A stretch of 64,000 nucleotides of DNA. It comes from Omphiscola glabra. Taxonomy: Eukaryota; Mollusca; Gastropoda; Lymnaeidae. Each line of letters opens with the position of its first letter. Position 1 is the first letter of the stretch. Below are positions 48,166 through 59,154 of the stretch, in pieces. Below the pieces are notes generated by a model that made no database searches, was not told where the DNA came from, and saw only the letters and a program-made list of their open reading frames with translations. Made by a program: the position numbers and the translations under genes. The DNA lies in assembly GCA_964017045.1 (NCBI GenBank), contig OZ024798.1, positions 24,393,347-24,457,346 of the forward strand, in the 5' to 3' direction.

Positions 48166-48855
48166 TAGTTTGTTTAGAATAGATTATTTAGCATAGTTTG
48201 TTTAGTATAGATTATTTAGCATAGTTTGTTTAGAATAGATTATTTAGCATAGTTTGTTTAGAATAGATTATTTAGCATAGTTTGTTTAGAATAGATTATT
48301 TAGCATAGTTTGTTTAGAATAGATTATTTAGCATAGTTTGTTTAGTATAGATTATTTAGCATAGTTTGTTTAGAATAGATTATTTAGCATAGTTTGTTTA
48401 GAATAGTATATTTAGCATAGTTTGTTTAGAATAGATTATTTAGCATAGTTTGTTTAGAATAGATTATTTAGCATAGTTTGTTTAGAATAGATTATTTAGC
48501 ATAGTTTGTTTAGAATAGATTATTTAGCATAGTTTGTTTAGAATAGATTATTTAGCATAGTTTGTTTAGAATAGATTATTTAGCATAGTTTGTTTAGAAT
48601 AGATTATTTAGCATAGTTTGTTTAGAATAGATTATTTAGCATAGTTTGTTTAGAATAGATTATTTAGCATGGTTTGTTTAGAATAGATTATTTAGCATAG
48701 TTTGTTTAGAATAGATTATTTAGCATGGTTTGTTTAGAATAGATTATTTAGCATAGTTTGTTTAGAATAGATTATTTAGCATAGTTTGTTTAGAATAGAT
48801 TATTTAGCATAGTTTGTTTAGAATAGATTTTTTAGCATAGTTTGTTTAGCGTAGT
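48166..48855. repeat. 28-bp minisatellite, about 24 copies
   Basis: Unit TAGAATAGATTATTTAGCAT + AGTTTGTT, very homogeneous in the middle. It probably arose from a dimer of the adjacent 14-bp unit. Confidence 0.95.
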
Positions 48856-49169
48856 TTCTTTAGAAATTGCGCCCGTCCACCTTCAAGATAAAAAATCTCC
48901 GCAGTTTCCCGATAATGCCGCCCCTCCATATGCAAAAATGGACCCCCCACCCTTCACTTGTGTCACATTTACAAGAGATATGATATATTCGAGCAGGAGC
49001 ATTTGTAGAAAACAGGCTATATACAAATGGCATCTTGGATTTCAGCATGAGAATCACTGTAATTGGCCAAAGTGTAAAACTAATCATGACAGGCAATCAA
49101 TAACTTCCTAACGTGTACTGTTGCTGATTCGTGATCACTTCAATTTGAAAAGTTTGATGAATCCATTTG
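48856..49169. other. Unique sequence
   Basis: Open on both strands for about 80 codons without a recognisable domain. Confidence 0.35.
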
Positions 49170-49466
49170 TCTAGTTCATGTTCGTCTAGTTCATGTTCGT
49201 CTAGTTCATGTTCGTCTAGTTCATGTCGTCTAGTTCATGTTCGTCTAGTTCATGTTCGTCTAGTTCATGGTTCATGTTCGTCTAGTTCATGTTTGTCTAG
49301 TTCATGTTTGTCTAGTTCATGTTTGTCGTGTTCATGTTTGTCTTGTTCATGTTTGTCTAGTTCATGTTCGTCTAGTTCATGTTCGCCTAGTTCATGTTCG
49401 TCTAGTTAATGTTCCTCTAGTTCATGTTTGTCTAGTTCATGTTTGTCTAGTTCATGTTCGTCGAGT
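49170..49466. repeat. 15-bp minisatellite, GTCTAGTTCATGTTC, about 20 copies
   Basis: Some units are 14 bp or have a partial duplication (CATGGTTCATG at about 49266). Period 15 gives spurious VHVRL- and SSCSS-like frames. Confidence 0.94.
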
Positions 49467-51529
49467 AACTAGATAAAATATGTTTTTTCCGAGCGAACGA
49501 ACGATGGCGCTTATTGTCTACGCGAGTCATTTTCGGGCGAACTCCCACGTTCGTTATGCGCATTGCTCGTTGTTAAGGGCGATCATTGTGCGGGGACCCA
49601 CTGTAGGTGAAATATGTTCTACTGGACCACTTACACCAAACAGCCGGTAAAGTACCCAGTATTTTGAGCGTCGTTTTGCGCAGCAGCCGGTTGCGATCAG
49701 TCTGCTGTCACTTAGGAGTTTAAGACCTGCGTTGAGTCGGTTCCTTCTGTACCCACTGAGTTATCACGTCACGCTAATCCCCAAAAGATGAAGAAAAGAA
49801 GTCAAGATAAACGGCTAAAAAGGGGGGGGGGGATGGGAAAGACAATGGTCAACAAACCATATTCCGTTACAAAGCATTCGCTTTTATTTATTCACATCTT
49901 TTTCAAGATTAAAAAAAAAGAAAAAGAACGAAGAAAGAAACTAACCAACACATCCAGCCCAAGTTGTGTACATGGAAATTCTGTTTATCTCGAAATGTTT
50001 CTTACAGGGAAATAACGTCACAGACTTGGCATTTACGTCACTAAAACCCTGTTTTCACCTAGATGTGTCCGAACATGATCGTTACGTGACATCAAGAGTT
50101 TTGGAAATAATTCCATGTAAATTATTTTTGCTATTTTTTCCATAAGGGCAGCAACTCATGTAATACGAAGCGTTTAGTATAATAATTCGATATTACATCC
50201 CTTTTTATGTGTTTAACAAAGCATGGGATAGTTACGTTCATTGATATATAATATCTTACATACACGATCACATACAAAAAAATCAACACACACACACAAT
50301 TCACATATTTATTCACACACTATTACACTTGAGTAGACACACATACACAATCACGTTGTTTCAAATGGCAGCATTGTTTTTAGGGTCAGTGATCAAAAAC
50401 AGCCAGCCGCGGAGCACCCTGTGTCTACTTAAATGCAAAGATGAGACTCTATTTTTTTAAATTTTTTTAAAGCCAATCCATAGTGATATGTATATAAGTA
50501 ACAGAGGCGTGTCCTTCGGTAGTATTTACTCTCACGGGGCGTCAAGTTGGGGCATAATAATCTTTCAGAGAAGTCTGGTAAAATTGGTATCTAGGGCCAT
50601 TTCACTTTTGTAAGAACAGACACTTGGGCGTTCAACAGCAGCGCCTTACGTCGCCGTGCAGGCTGCACCGTGGTGCGTCCATCTTCTGACTAATAATGTG
50701 TAAATTGTGTCTTGGTGAATTCCCGACCGAAAACAGACAACTCGCGCCATCTCATTTGACTTTTCACAGCCCAAACACTTTCCTTGGTCCAGTCGGATTT
50801 TCGGATTTATGCATTTCACAGGGCCCGAAATGCGTCTCTTCAAACCCTCAGGAACACATTTATATTTTGAAAACATTTCACAACTTTTATAATTACCAAT
50901 AGCTCACCATTCATGACAAACAACATCGCATTAATACAATAATGATGCACGCGATTCAGTAGCATGAAATGACAAACATTTTATCCTAAGGAAGACTTGA
51001 ACATATCATTTTGAAAGACCATATGAATACCAGATATTTATCTGTGCGTATCTTTGGCCAATTGTGTATTCGGGGACTGAGACCGCAGTGTTGAAACCGT
51101 ATTGGACACTTTCTTTCTGGCGTCGCCATCCTTCCTCTATTGAAAGCTCAACGAGGTTAAAAAGTTTATATTAGTTTTGCTTTTATTGAAATCTACCGAT
51201 CATCTTAAGATGAAACATGATGATTCTATTTTCCTTTGTTACACAGACATTTAACGTAAGGTTGTGTGAAATAGATCATAAGTTCTATTTTAAACAGATT
51301 CTGACAGGCAGCTGTTTGAATCCAGAAACCGCAAAGACAAAATAATGGGTTCTTGACTTCCGCGGCACAGCTGGAATAAACAAGTTCGTGTCCTTAGCTT
51401 ACAACAGAGGAACGGGAATTCCAAGAATCAAGCACCATGGATGTAAACAGGTGGAGCTATATTTTTACTCAATATTTGACAGAGTGATCCAGTCAGATCG
51501 ATATGGGCAGTCAACTCACAGGCACTTAG
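49467..51529. other. Unique sequence
   Basis: CG-containing patch at 49480-49600 (GAGCGAACGAACGATGG), poly-G near 49821-49831, AT-rich elsewhere. A frame from about 51335 to 51579 (FVSLAYNRGTGIPRIKHHG..) is open but not recognised; it may belong with the decayed coding segment that follows. Confidence 0.35.
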
Positions 51530-51702
51530 AACTGGTTCGACAAGGCCAAGAGCAAGGCCTTCCTCGTCGACAGACCTAAGATCATCAGAGACCAACTACT
51601 TCAGCTTGGAAGGCCGTTACGAGGGGAATTTCAGACGCACGTTCTACATCAACCGCAACTACAGAGGGGTTTTTGAATGACTTCGGATGGTTCGTCGTAG
51701 AG
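51530..51702 (+). pseudogene. Decayed protein-coding segment of unknown family
   Basis: Three consecutive stretches look like one protein when read across two single-base frame changes. 51530-51592 reads WFDKAKSKAFLVDRPKIIR; one extra base (C51593); 51594-51674 contains YFSLEGRYEGNF and FYINRNYRG; one extra base (G51675); 51676-51702 reads NDFGWFVVE. Codons favour C/G at the third position (AAG GCC AAG AGC; TTC TAC ATC AAC CGC AAC TAC), unlike the AT-rich surroundings. A TAG lies just before it at 51527-51529, in the context CACTTAG, which could instead be a splice acceptor. I cannot name the family. Either a pseudogene fragment or an exon with sequence errors. Confidence 0.5.
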
Positions 51703-52154
51703 TGTTTGGTGCCCGGGACAAGATTCAATTTTTCGACCCCCTCAACTTTAAAATCCATAATTTTCATCAATAAATACCAATCGAAGCCCATTTTCAGCCC
51801 CATCTAGTCTGGCCACCGGGGACATCTCCCTATTTGCCCCCATTAGCCACCTCCCAGTGGGGAGAGCCTTCTTTAGTGACAATAATGATATAATTAGTGT
51901 TAATTTAGATTTGGTAATTTAAGGTCATATTTAAAGAAACAAAAGTAGCTTAGGGGCGTGAAAGGGGGGTAGGCTAGGCGTATAATATATAGAAGATAAA
52001 TACTTCTCAAAACTTAATGATGGTAGAAACGTAAACATCATTACGTAGATTCTTCTTTTTAAACTTAAGAACTGTCATGAGTTTTTCAATAGCAGGTAGA
52101 AATTATCACAAAAGACCTACCGTGGTTATCCCGATAACGTCGGGTCATATATCC
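51703..52154. other. Unique sequence
   Basis: No further coding similarity recognised downstream of the decayed segment. Confidence 0.35.
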
Positions 52155-52500
52155 TAGTTGTGTAAGAAGACCCATGGTGGGGGTTAGGCCGCAAACAGCA
52201 GAGCTTAGTGACGCAAATGCGCACCGAGCATTGCCCCATAGGCACATACTTCTGGCGGTTAGGCAACAATAGGGATCCTACTTGTCGGCGTTGCAGCCCG
52301 GGCCCGCAGACGCTAGCGCATCTGCTGACCGAATGTCCCTCACTAGATCTCCCGGGGGAAGCCAGGGTGGTGGGGGAACCCTACGTGAGGAAAATGTTGT
52401 ATGGCTCAGCTCAGCAGATGGAGCTGGTAGCATATTTACTAGCCGGGGTCATAAGAGATTAATCACAGATCTTCACCAGAATGTGTTAGTTGTGTAAGAA
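52155..52500 (+). mobile_element. 5'-truncated LINE insertion with 14-bp target duplication
   Basis: A perfect direct repeat TAGTTGTGTAAGAA (52155-52168 and 52487-52500) flanks a 318-bp insertion. It encodes, without frameshift, WWGLGRKQQSLVTQMRTEHC.. to TAA at 52462. Next come a zinc knuckle C-x2-C-x8-H-x4-C (CRRC..H..C in the TCRRCSPGPQTLAHLLTEC region) and about 35 further residues. This is the C-terminal knuckle following RNase H in I-clade-type LINEs. The intact frame and perfect duplication mark a recent event of target-primed reverse transcription that stopped after about 0.3 kb. No poly(A) tail is present. Confidence 0.85.
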
Positions 52501-52825
52501 CGAAACACTAAAATTTAAAAAAAAATTCATGTAATTCTTTGACTACTTTTTGGGCAGAAAAATGATTTTTTAAAAAGTATGTCAGACCATTATAATAATA
52601 TTTTATTTTATTTTAATTTACCTTTCAAAGATTTAGCCTTCAATCCTTAATTTACTTAGAATGAGAAACAGCTGTGGTCAAAATCCCAACGTCAAAAGGA
52701 GGCGTTGCCGTAAAGACAAAAATGTTAAGAGCTGACAAATACGGCTAAGTTAACATTTTGAAGATGTTGAAAATGTGAATTTAGTAGGTCAGCCTGTGAG
52801 CCGGACATTACACACTAACCATATA
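52501..52825. other. AT-rich unique sequence
   Basis: No feature recognised. Confidence 0.4.
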
Positions 52826-53045
52826 TTACAACTTGGGATCCGGGAAGCATTGTTGTATATCCTTATTGTTTTGATACCTGAGACAAATTCATAGGAACAC
52901 TATCCTATAAGATACAACTTCGGGCCAAGGATATGTATGTCTTATGACAAATTCACAGGAACATTTGACATTACACATATACAACTTCGGGTCCAGGATA
53001 TGTGTGTCTTATGACAAATTCAAAGGAACACTACCCATGCACAAC
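52826..53045. repeat. ~66-bp tandem repeat, 3 copies
   Basis: Copies share TACAACTTCGGGYCMAGGAT, ATGTRTGTCTTATGACAAAT and TCA.AGGAACA. The first copy is diverged. It precedes the 30-bp array. Confidence 0.85.
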
Positions 53046-53090
53046 GTTTTATGTTTGTAAAAAAAGCATTTAACAGGACTCACGGCTCGA

Positions 53091-54256
53091 TGAACTCTTT
53101 CAGTGGTGCATCACTTTAAATTAACTCTTTCAGTGGTGCATCGCTTTAAATTAACTCTTTCAGTGGTGCATCACTTTAAATTAACTCTTTCAGTGGCGCA
53201 TCACTTTAAATTAACTCTTTCAGTGGTGCATCACTTTAAATTAACTCTTTCAGTGGCGCATCACTTTAAATTAACTCTTTCAGTGGTGCATCACTTTAAA
53301 TTAACTCTTTCAGTGGCGCATCACTTTAAATTAACTCTTTCAGTGGTGCATCACTTTAAATTAACTCTTTCAATGGTGCATCACTTTAAATTAACTCTTT
53401 CAGTGGCGCATCACTTTAAATTAACTCTTTCAGTGGTGCATCACTTTAAATTAACTCTTTCAGTGGCGCATCACTTTAAATTAACTCTTTCAGTGGTGCA
53501 TCACTTTAAATTAACTCTTTCAGTGGTGCATCACTTTAAATTAACTCTTTCAGTGGCGCATCACTTCTTTAAATTAACTCTTTCAGTGGTGCATCACTTT
53601 AAATTAACTCTTTCAGTGGTGCATCACTTTAAATTAACTCTTTCAGTGGCGCATCACTTTAAATTAACTCTTTCAGTGGTGCATCACTTTAAATTAACTC
53701 TTTCAGTGGCGCATCACTTTAAATTAACTCTTTCAGTGGTGCATCACTTTAAATTAACTCTTTCAGTGGTGCATCACTTTAAATTAACTCTTTCAGTGGC
53801 GCATCACTTTAAATTAACTCTTTCAGTGGTGCATCACTTTAAATTAACTCTTTCAGTGGTGCATCACTTTAAATTAACTCTTTCAGTGGTGCATCACTTT
53901 AAATTAACTCTTTCAGTGGTGCATCACTTTAAATTAACTCTTTCAGTGGTGCATCAATTTAAATTAACTCTTTCAGTGGTGCATCACTTTAAATTAACTC
54001 TTTCAGTGGTGCATCACTTTAAATTAACTCTTTCAGTGGTGCATGACTTTAAATTAACTCTTTCAGTGGTGCATCACTTTAAATTAACTCTTTCAGTGGT
54101 GCATCACTTTAAATTAACTCTTTCAGTGGCGCATCACTTCAAATTAACTCTTTCAGTGGTGCATCACTTTAAATTAACTCTTTCAGTGGTACATCACTTT
54201 AAATTAACTCTTTCAGTGGTGCATCACTTTAAATTAACTCTTTCAGTGGCGTATCT
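53091..54256. repeat. 30-bp minisatellite, about 39 copies
   Basis: Unit TTTCAGTGGYGCATCACTTT + AAATTAACTC. The Y position is C (GGCGCAT) in about one third of units, often alternating with T. One unit (about 53561-53575) has a 4-bp insertion. Period 30 keeps one plus-strand frame (HHFKLTLSVV-like) open for 389 codons. Confidence 0.97.
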
Positions 54257-55033
54257 CATGTTGTGTGTTTGAATGGTGCAAGCTCTAATGTCAAGTAATA
54301 TAATCGCCTGTGAGTCATCTAACAGCCTTATAAGAAAAGCCAGGCAACGACAGACAGAGGTAAATCTACCGGAACTGTATGATTAATTCAAATGTGCAGC
54401 CACGATCTTCTTATAAGCGCCCCAGGCGCAAAGCCCCACAAGATTCTTAGGCTGGAAGTCCAGCCAGGATTTCAAGTGGGTACTCGCTGACCTGAGTGAC
54501 ACCCATATTTTTTTGAAGGGGGTGGGGATAAAACCTTGACTAGGAGGCAATTACTCAAAGCTGTTTCCCATAATGAAAAGTATTCAAATGTAAACGCACA
54601 TAATGAGGAGGCGTGTTCTAGACTCGGGATAGCGTCCCATTGGCTCGATGACATCACGGAAGTGAAGTCTATGATGGCAACATAGATTTTACCCAAACCT
54701 TTGACGATGGGGGAAATACTGGATGCTAATAATCATTGTCAGTGGCTGTATCGATAGATTGCAGACTATGAACTGTACCTTCAAATATCAACCCTTTTGG
54801 TTTGTCTGCATGTATCTGTTATTTTGGCCGGAGTTTGTACTAATAAGAAACTGTTAAGTGGACATATTGAAGACAGTAGAATGCATTGTTAAACTGCTCA
54901 AATTGTGTGATGTCCTACCTATCGCATCTGTTACATACTCGCATTGATACACAGGGAAAGTAAAGGGGTGACGCACAGACAGGTCGTAATGTGGGGAAAT
55001 CGTTAAATACAATAATTGCAGTGACCAATTCAT
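54257..55033. other. Unique sequence
   Basis: No gene or element recognised. Confidence 0.4.
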
Positions 55034-55291
55034 CAATTGAAGACCTTAGTGCTAAAAGTACTTAAGTCACATTTTTGTCAAAATCAATCTAAACTGTGAT
55101 CTTTTCTTACCCAGTTTAGCCAAGTGTACTGCAGAAATTTGAACACATTAAAATGTGCATTAGGCCCTTAATTGAACAAGTCAAAAAATGAAAATAGTCA
55201 TATTTTATAGACGAAAAGTATATTTGAGCTCGATTATCTCAAAATGTGCATTTGGTGACTTAAGTACTTTTAGCACTAAGGTCTTCAATTG
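55034..55291. mobile_element. MITE with perfect 37-bp terminal inverted repeats
   Basis: 55034-55070 (starting CAATTGAAGACCTTAGTGCT) is exactly inverted at 55255-55291. The 184-bp interior is AT-rich and non-coding. Because CAATTG is itself palindromic, the outermost bases may belong to the target; AATT flanks the GAAGACC ends on both sides. Superfamily not assigned. The lack of any mismatch over 37 bp indicates a young insertion or structural constraint. Confidence 0.85.
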
Positions 55292-56073
55292 GAATATTGT
55301 ATTTTGAATTAAAAAAAATACCCGAGCATCATGATAAGCGGCCTTCAAGCCATTGTTTAATCTGTAAAAAAATAAATTACGCAAGAAATGTAAATGATAT
55401 TGAGGCATTAAAAACGGTATACAAAAAATAAAAAGATCATATCGATGAGGTCGAGTGCCCAAAGAATTGTTGTTAACGTCAGTAAACTCCTGTTAAGTAT
55501 TATGTTATCTCAAGAAAAAAATAATAAATTGACCCATCGTCATTTAGATAATGAAATAATGCCAGAGATTGATTATCCCATCGAATACTCTCCCTCCATG
55601 TCCACCCTAACACGTGACTCTCGTCACACAGTTCTTGTGGGGGGAGGGGGTAAAGGGTGTTCGGACTGTTCAAACAGGACACGGTTAGACTTAGGTCAAC
55701 AGTTTGTGTATAGCTGACAAACAATGGATGACCCATGCTGTGCCACGTCATGGCTACAAACAAACTGAACAATATGAATTTAGGAATGCAGGTCCATGAA
55801 GTCTTTCTATACAACACTCGCAGCCAATATTAAAACGTTGGCATATTTCATAAAGAATACAAACGATACTCGGAATTGAAAGCACTGGATCGAACGTGGA
55901 AAGTAACATTAGAGTTCCTTCTCTCCCATGGGCTTCTTGTTTGTAGTATGTCATATACTGTTTGGTAGAGATTTTAAAAAATAAGCAAAACATAAGTTTG
56001 TAAGAAAAAAAAGCTAGCTTTGGCGAACAGAAACAAAGCACGGCTCGTATAGTCGCTAGCCTGTCAGTATAGT
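55292..56073. other. Unique sequence
   Basis: Small open frames on both strands without recognisable domains. Confidence 0.4.
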
Positions 56074-56190
56074 GCTGGGTGGCCGAGTGGTCTAAACTGA
56101 GCAGATCTCAAGTTCATTGTCTGGAGTTCAATCCCCACCATCTAAGAGAAGGAAACTCTGAATTCAAACCCGGAGATGGAGTCCCGAAAA
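56074..56190 (+). mobile_element. tRNA-Leu-derived SINE
   Basis: GGTGGCCGAGTGGTCTAA is an A box with D-arm as in eukaryotic tRNA-Leu. CTCAAGTTC matches the Leu(CAA) anticodon loop, and GGAGTTCAATCCCC is a B box with T-arm. The variable arm is shortened, so it is a SINE head and not a functional tRNA. A body follows from 56138 (CATCTAAGAGAAGGAAACTC, AATTCAAACCCGGAGATGG) shared with 37792-37830. Transcribed by RNA polymerase III if active. The 3' end is not defined. Confidence 0.75.
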
Positions 56191-57292
56191 GCGGATAACA
56201 TTGATACAATGAGATATTCCGACGACACTAGTGCCAAGCTGTATCATCCGCCTGATGTTCTCGTGGAGAAAGGCGATTTGCTGTTGGGAACCAGCTTATA
56301 CTCCTGGAAGAATAATCTCATGCCCTGTCACCTTGTGACGGACGGATGCCAACAAAATAATGGCTAGGTATCGGTGGCGAGTCTTGTCCCCATTTGCCAT
56401 GTAAAATCTCTGAAGTTGGGTGAAATCGAAACCCTGGATGGACCGCCCCCCCAACCTACCTACACCACTACTGTCTATCTCAAATAAAGACACACAGGTT
56501 GCATTCCTCTGAAATCAAGGACTTCAATACTCCAGCTCCTCAGCCTGCACGGCTGAGAAACCGAGCTTTTGAACTTCAAATTACTATTTTTAAATCTTAA
56601 ACTGATTTGGAATCAAGCTATCTCGCATTTAAAGTATCACATGCGTCTTACTTAATATTTATTTCTATATCTCATTCGTTCTTTTCACTATGAAAATCGC
56701 AATAAAATAAATACTGATAATGACATATAGTCTTAGCTAAATTTACTATTGCCCCACCCTCCTTTTTCTCCCCCACGGGTTGAGAAAACCCCCAATCCAC
56801 TTCAAATGTTCTAGATGGCCAAGATCGGTGACGGGGTCAGAACCCACACGGACTAACAGTGGCACTCTTTGGTAAACAGGAGATCTTAACGCTCCGCTCC
56901 CCCCCCCACCTCATTGTTTAACCATACCCCTGGTGTTCCATATTACTCATAGTTTTATGGTCCCGTTGCAGTATATATACCGAACACAAGCCAGCATGCG
57001 ATCTTTTCAACGCAGTGGTCGTCAAGTCTGGGAAATTTTAACAATCTCCGCGTCTCGAACTTCTAGAAGCCTGGCATTGAAGAGATCAGTCTTGTGATCA
57101 GCAAAGCTTTACTGCTGATTGAATGATCGAAGGTAATGTATTATTACGTGTTGTTAGTGAAAGACCATTCACCAAAGCATTAATGTACACACATGTGTAC
57201 GTCGTTGTCGCCACCTCTATACCCTTCTCGAGGCGACCTTACCGGCAAAGTTTAAGTTACATAAAAGCACAGTTTAGGCTTCATGTGATTTC
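56191..57292. other. Unique sequence
   Basis: 56176-56367 is open (MESRKADNIDTMRYSDD..) but begins in the SINE and has no recognisable domain. TATATATA at 56972 and an AAG|GTAATG donor-like word at 57129-57137 bracket a possible first exon; weak. Confidence 0.35.
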
Positions 57293-57887
57293 TGTTAATG
57301 CACATGTGTCAAACTCAAGGCCCGCGAGCCACACCCGGCCCGCTGTACAATTATGTCAGGCCCGCGAAGTCTTGACCGGCGCAAAATTATACCATCCAAG
57401 TCAACGCTATGGTGTTTCCCAATGTACAATTTGCTGAAAAACTTAGCTTACTGCGTGCTGAGTTCGCACGGTGCTTTAGTGACTTTGAGGCTCAGAAATC
57501 TAACTTCGAGCTGTTTCGTAACCGATTTGTCATAGATGTGAAAACTGCACCTGTAAATTTGCAGATGGAGCTAATAGAGCTGCAGTGTAATGGGAGACTA
57601 AAGGCAAAGTACGACACAGTTGGGCCTGCGCAGTTCACTCGTTTCATTCCTGAAGAGATGCCCCAGGTTCGTATAAATGCTGCTCGAACCTTGAGCATGT
57701 TGAGTAGAACATATCTGTACGAGCAGCTGTTTTCTGTGATGAAGATTAACAAAACAGCACACAGAAATAGTCTCAATGATGGGCAATTTTCTGCGTATTG
57801 AATGTTTATCCTGTTCAGCTTGCAACCTCACATGTGATTTGAGTTTTGGCCCGCCGAGCGTTTGAGTTGGACACTCCTCTGTTAATG
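57293..57887 (+). mobile_element. Internally deleted hAT (Buster/Charlie-type) transposon
   Basis: The element is 57301-57879 (579 bp), flanked by perfect 8-bp duplication TGTTAATG (fits nnnTAnnn). Ends are CACATGTGTCAAACTC and GAGTTGGACACTCCTC (11/16 matched when inverted), with GGCCCGCGAGCC and GGCCCGCCGAGC inside. It retains only the last part of a transposase gene, so most of the roughly 600-codon ORF is deleted. Confidence 0.85.
57409..57801 (+). pseudogene. hAT transposase C-terminal fragment (GTF2IRD2-like)
   Basis: 130 residues: EFARCFSDFEAQKSNFELF, LQMELIELQCNGRLKAKYD, then ARTLSMLSRTYLYEQLFSVM and KINKTAHRNSL. This matches the C-terminal region and hAT dimerisation motif of Charlie-type transposases, also found in vertebrate GTF2IRD2. 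The usual N-terminal BED finger and the DDE catalytic residues are absent. The frame ends early (..GQFSAY) where family members continue. The ATG at 57409 is probably internal to the original ORF and not a genuine start. Not expected to be catalytically active. Confidence 0.85.
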
Positions 57888-58257
57888 TGTATTTTCATGA
57901 GATTCATCGTATTCAGTGCGCCTCAGAATTAAAAAAAAAATGGTTTAAATAGCAAAGTCACCTGTAAATGACTTTTTTTTCACCACGAGCGTAATTTGTC
58001 ACTTTCTTTTTAAAAAATGAACATAGCGAACATTTTACCTGCAACATTAAACCAGATAAGGCAAGAATTTAATGGTTAAAATAACCTATGGCTTTCGTTG
58101 AATCACAAAAATAAGTTTTATTACACGCCAGTGGGAGTGCATAAATTATAAGCCTACCTGAAGCCATCCTTCAATACGCCAAGAGACCAAATATTGATAG
58201 GATTCGTCATTAGGAGATGCTCGTCAGTCTGAAATGATTGATAACACGTTTCTTTTG
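57888..58257. other. AT-rich unique sequence
   Basis: No feature recognised. Confidence 0.4.
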
Positions 58258-59154
58258 AAGCAAACAGCCTGCATTCTTTGCCATCAAACATCATGCATTC
58301 TTTGCCATCAAACATCATGCATTCTTTGCCTTCAAACATCATACGTCCTTTGCCATCAAACATCACGCGTTCTTCGCTATCAAACATCATGCAATCTTTG
58401 CCATCAAACATCATGCGTTCTTCGCTATCAAACATCATGCATTCTTTCCCATCAAACATCATGCGTTCTTCGCTATTAAACATCATGCATTATTTGCCAT
58501 CAAACATCATGCATTCTTTGTCATCAAACATCATGCGTTCTTCGCTATCAAACTTGATGCGTTCTTTGCTATCAAACATCATGCATTCTTTGCCTTCAAA
58601 CATCATGTATTCTTTGCCATCAAACATCATGCATTCTTTGCCATCAAACATCATGCGTTCTTCGCTATCAAACATCATGCATTCTTTGCCATCAAACATC
58701 ATACATTCTTTGCCATCAAACATCATGCGTTCTTCACTATCAAACATCATGCATTCTTTGCCATCAAACATCATGCATTCTTTGCCATCAAACATCATAC
58801 ATTCTTTGCCATCAAACATCATGCATTCTTTGCCATCAAACATCATGCGTTCTTCTCTATCAAACATCATGCATTCTTTCCCATCAAACATCATGCGTTC
58901 TTCGCTATTAAACATCATGCATTCTTTGCTATCAAACATCATGCGTTCTTCGCTATCAAACATCATGCATTCTTTGCCATCAAACATCATGCATTCTTTG
59001 CCATCAAACATCATGCATTCTTTGCCATCAAACATCATGCATTCTTTGCCATCAAACATCATGCGTTCTTTGCCATCAAACATCATACAATCTTTGCCAT
59101 CAAACATCATGCATTCTTTGTCATCAAACATCATGCAATCTTTGCCATCAAACA
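58258..59154. repeat. 24-bp minisatellite, about 37 copies
   Basis: Unit GCCATCAAACATCATGCATT + CTTT. Main subtypes differ as CATTCTTTGCC, CGTTCTTCGCT and CATTCTTTCCC. Period 24 keeps MMFDGKEC-like (minus) and PSNIMHSL-like (plus) frames open for over 200 codons on both strands. Confidence 0.96.

Noticed and set aside
56074..56140. Functional tRNA-Leu gene
   Set aside because: Variable arm shortened and acceptor pairing poor; the sequence runs straight into a SINE body.
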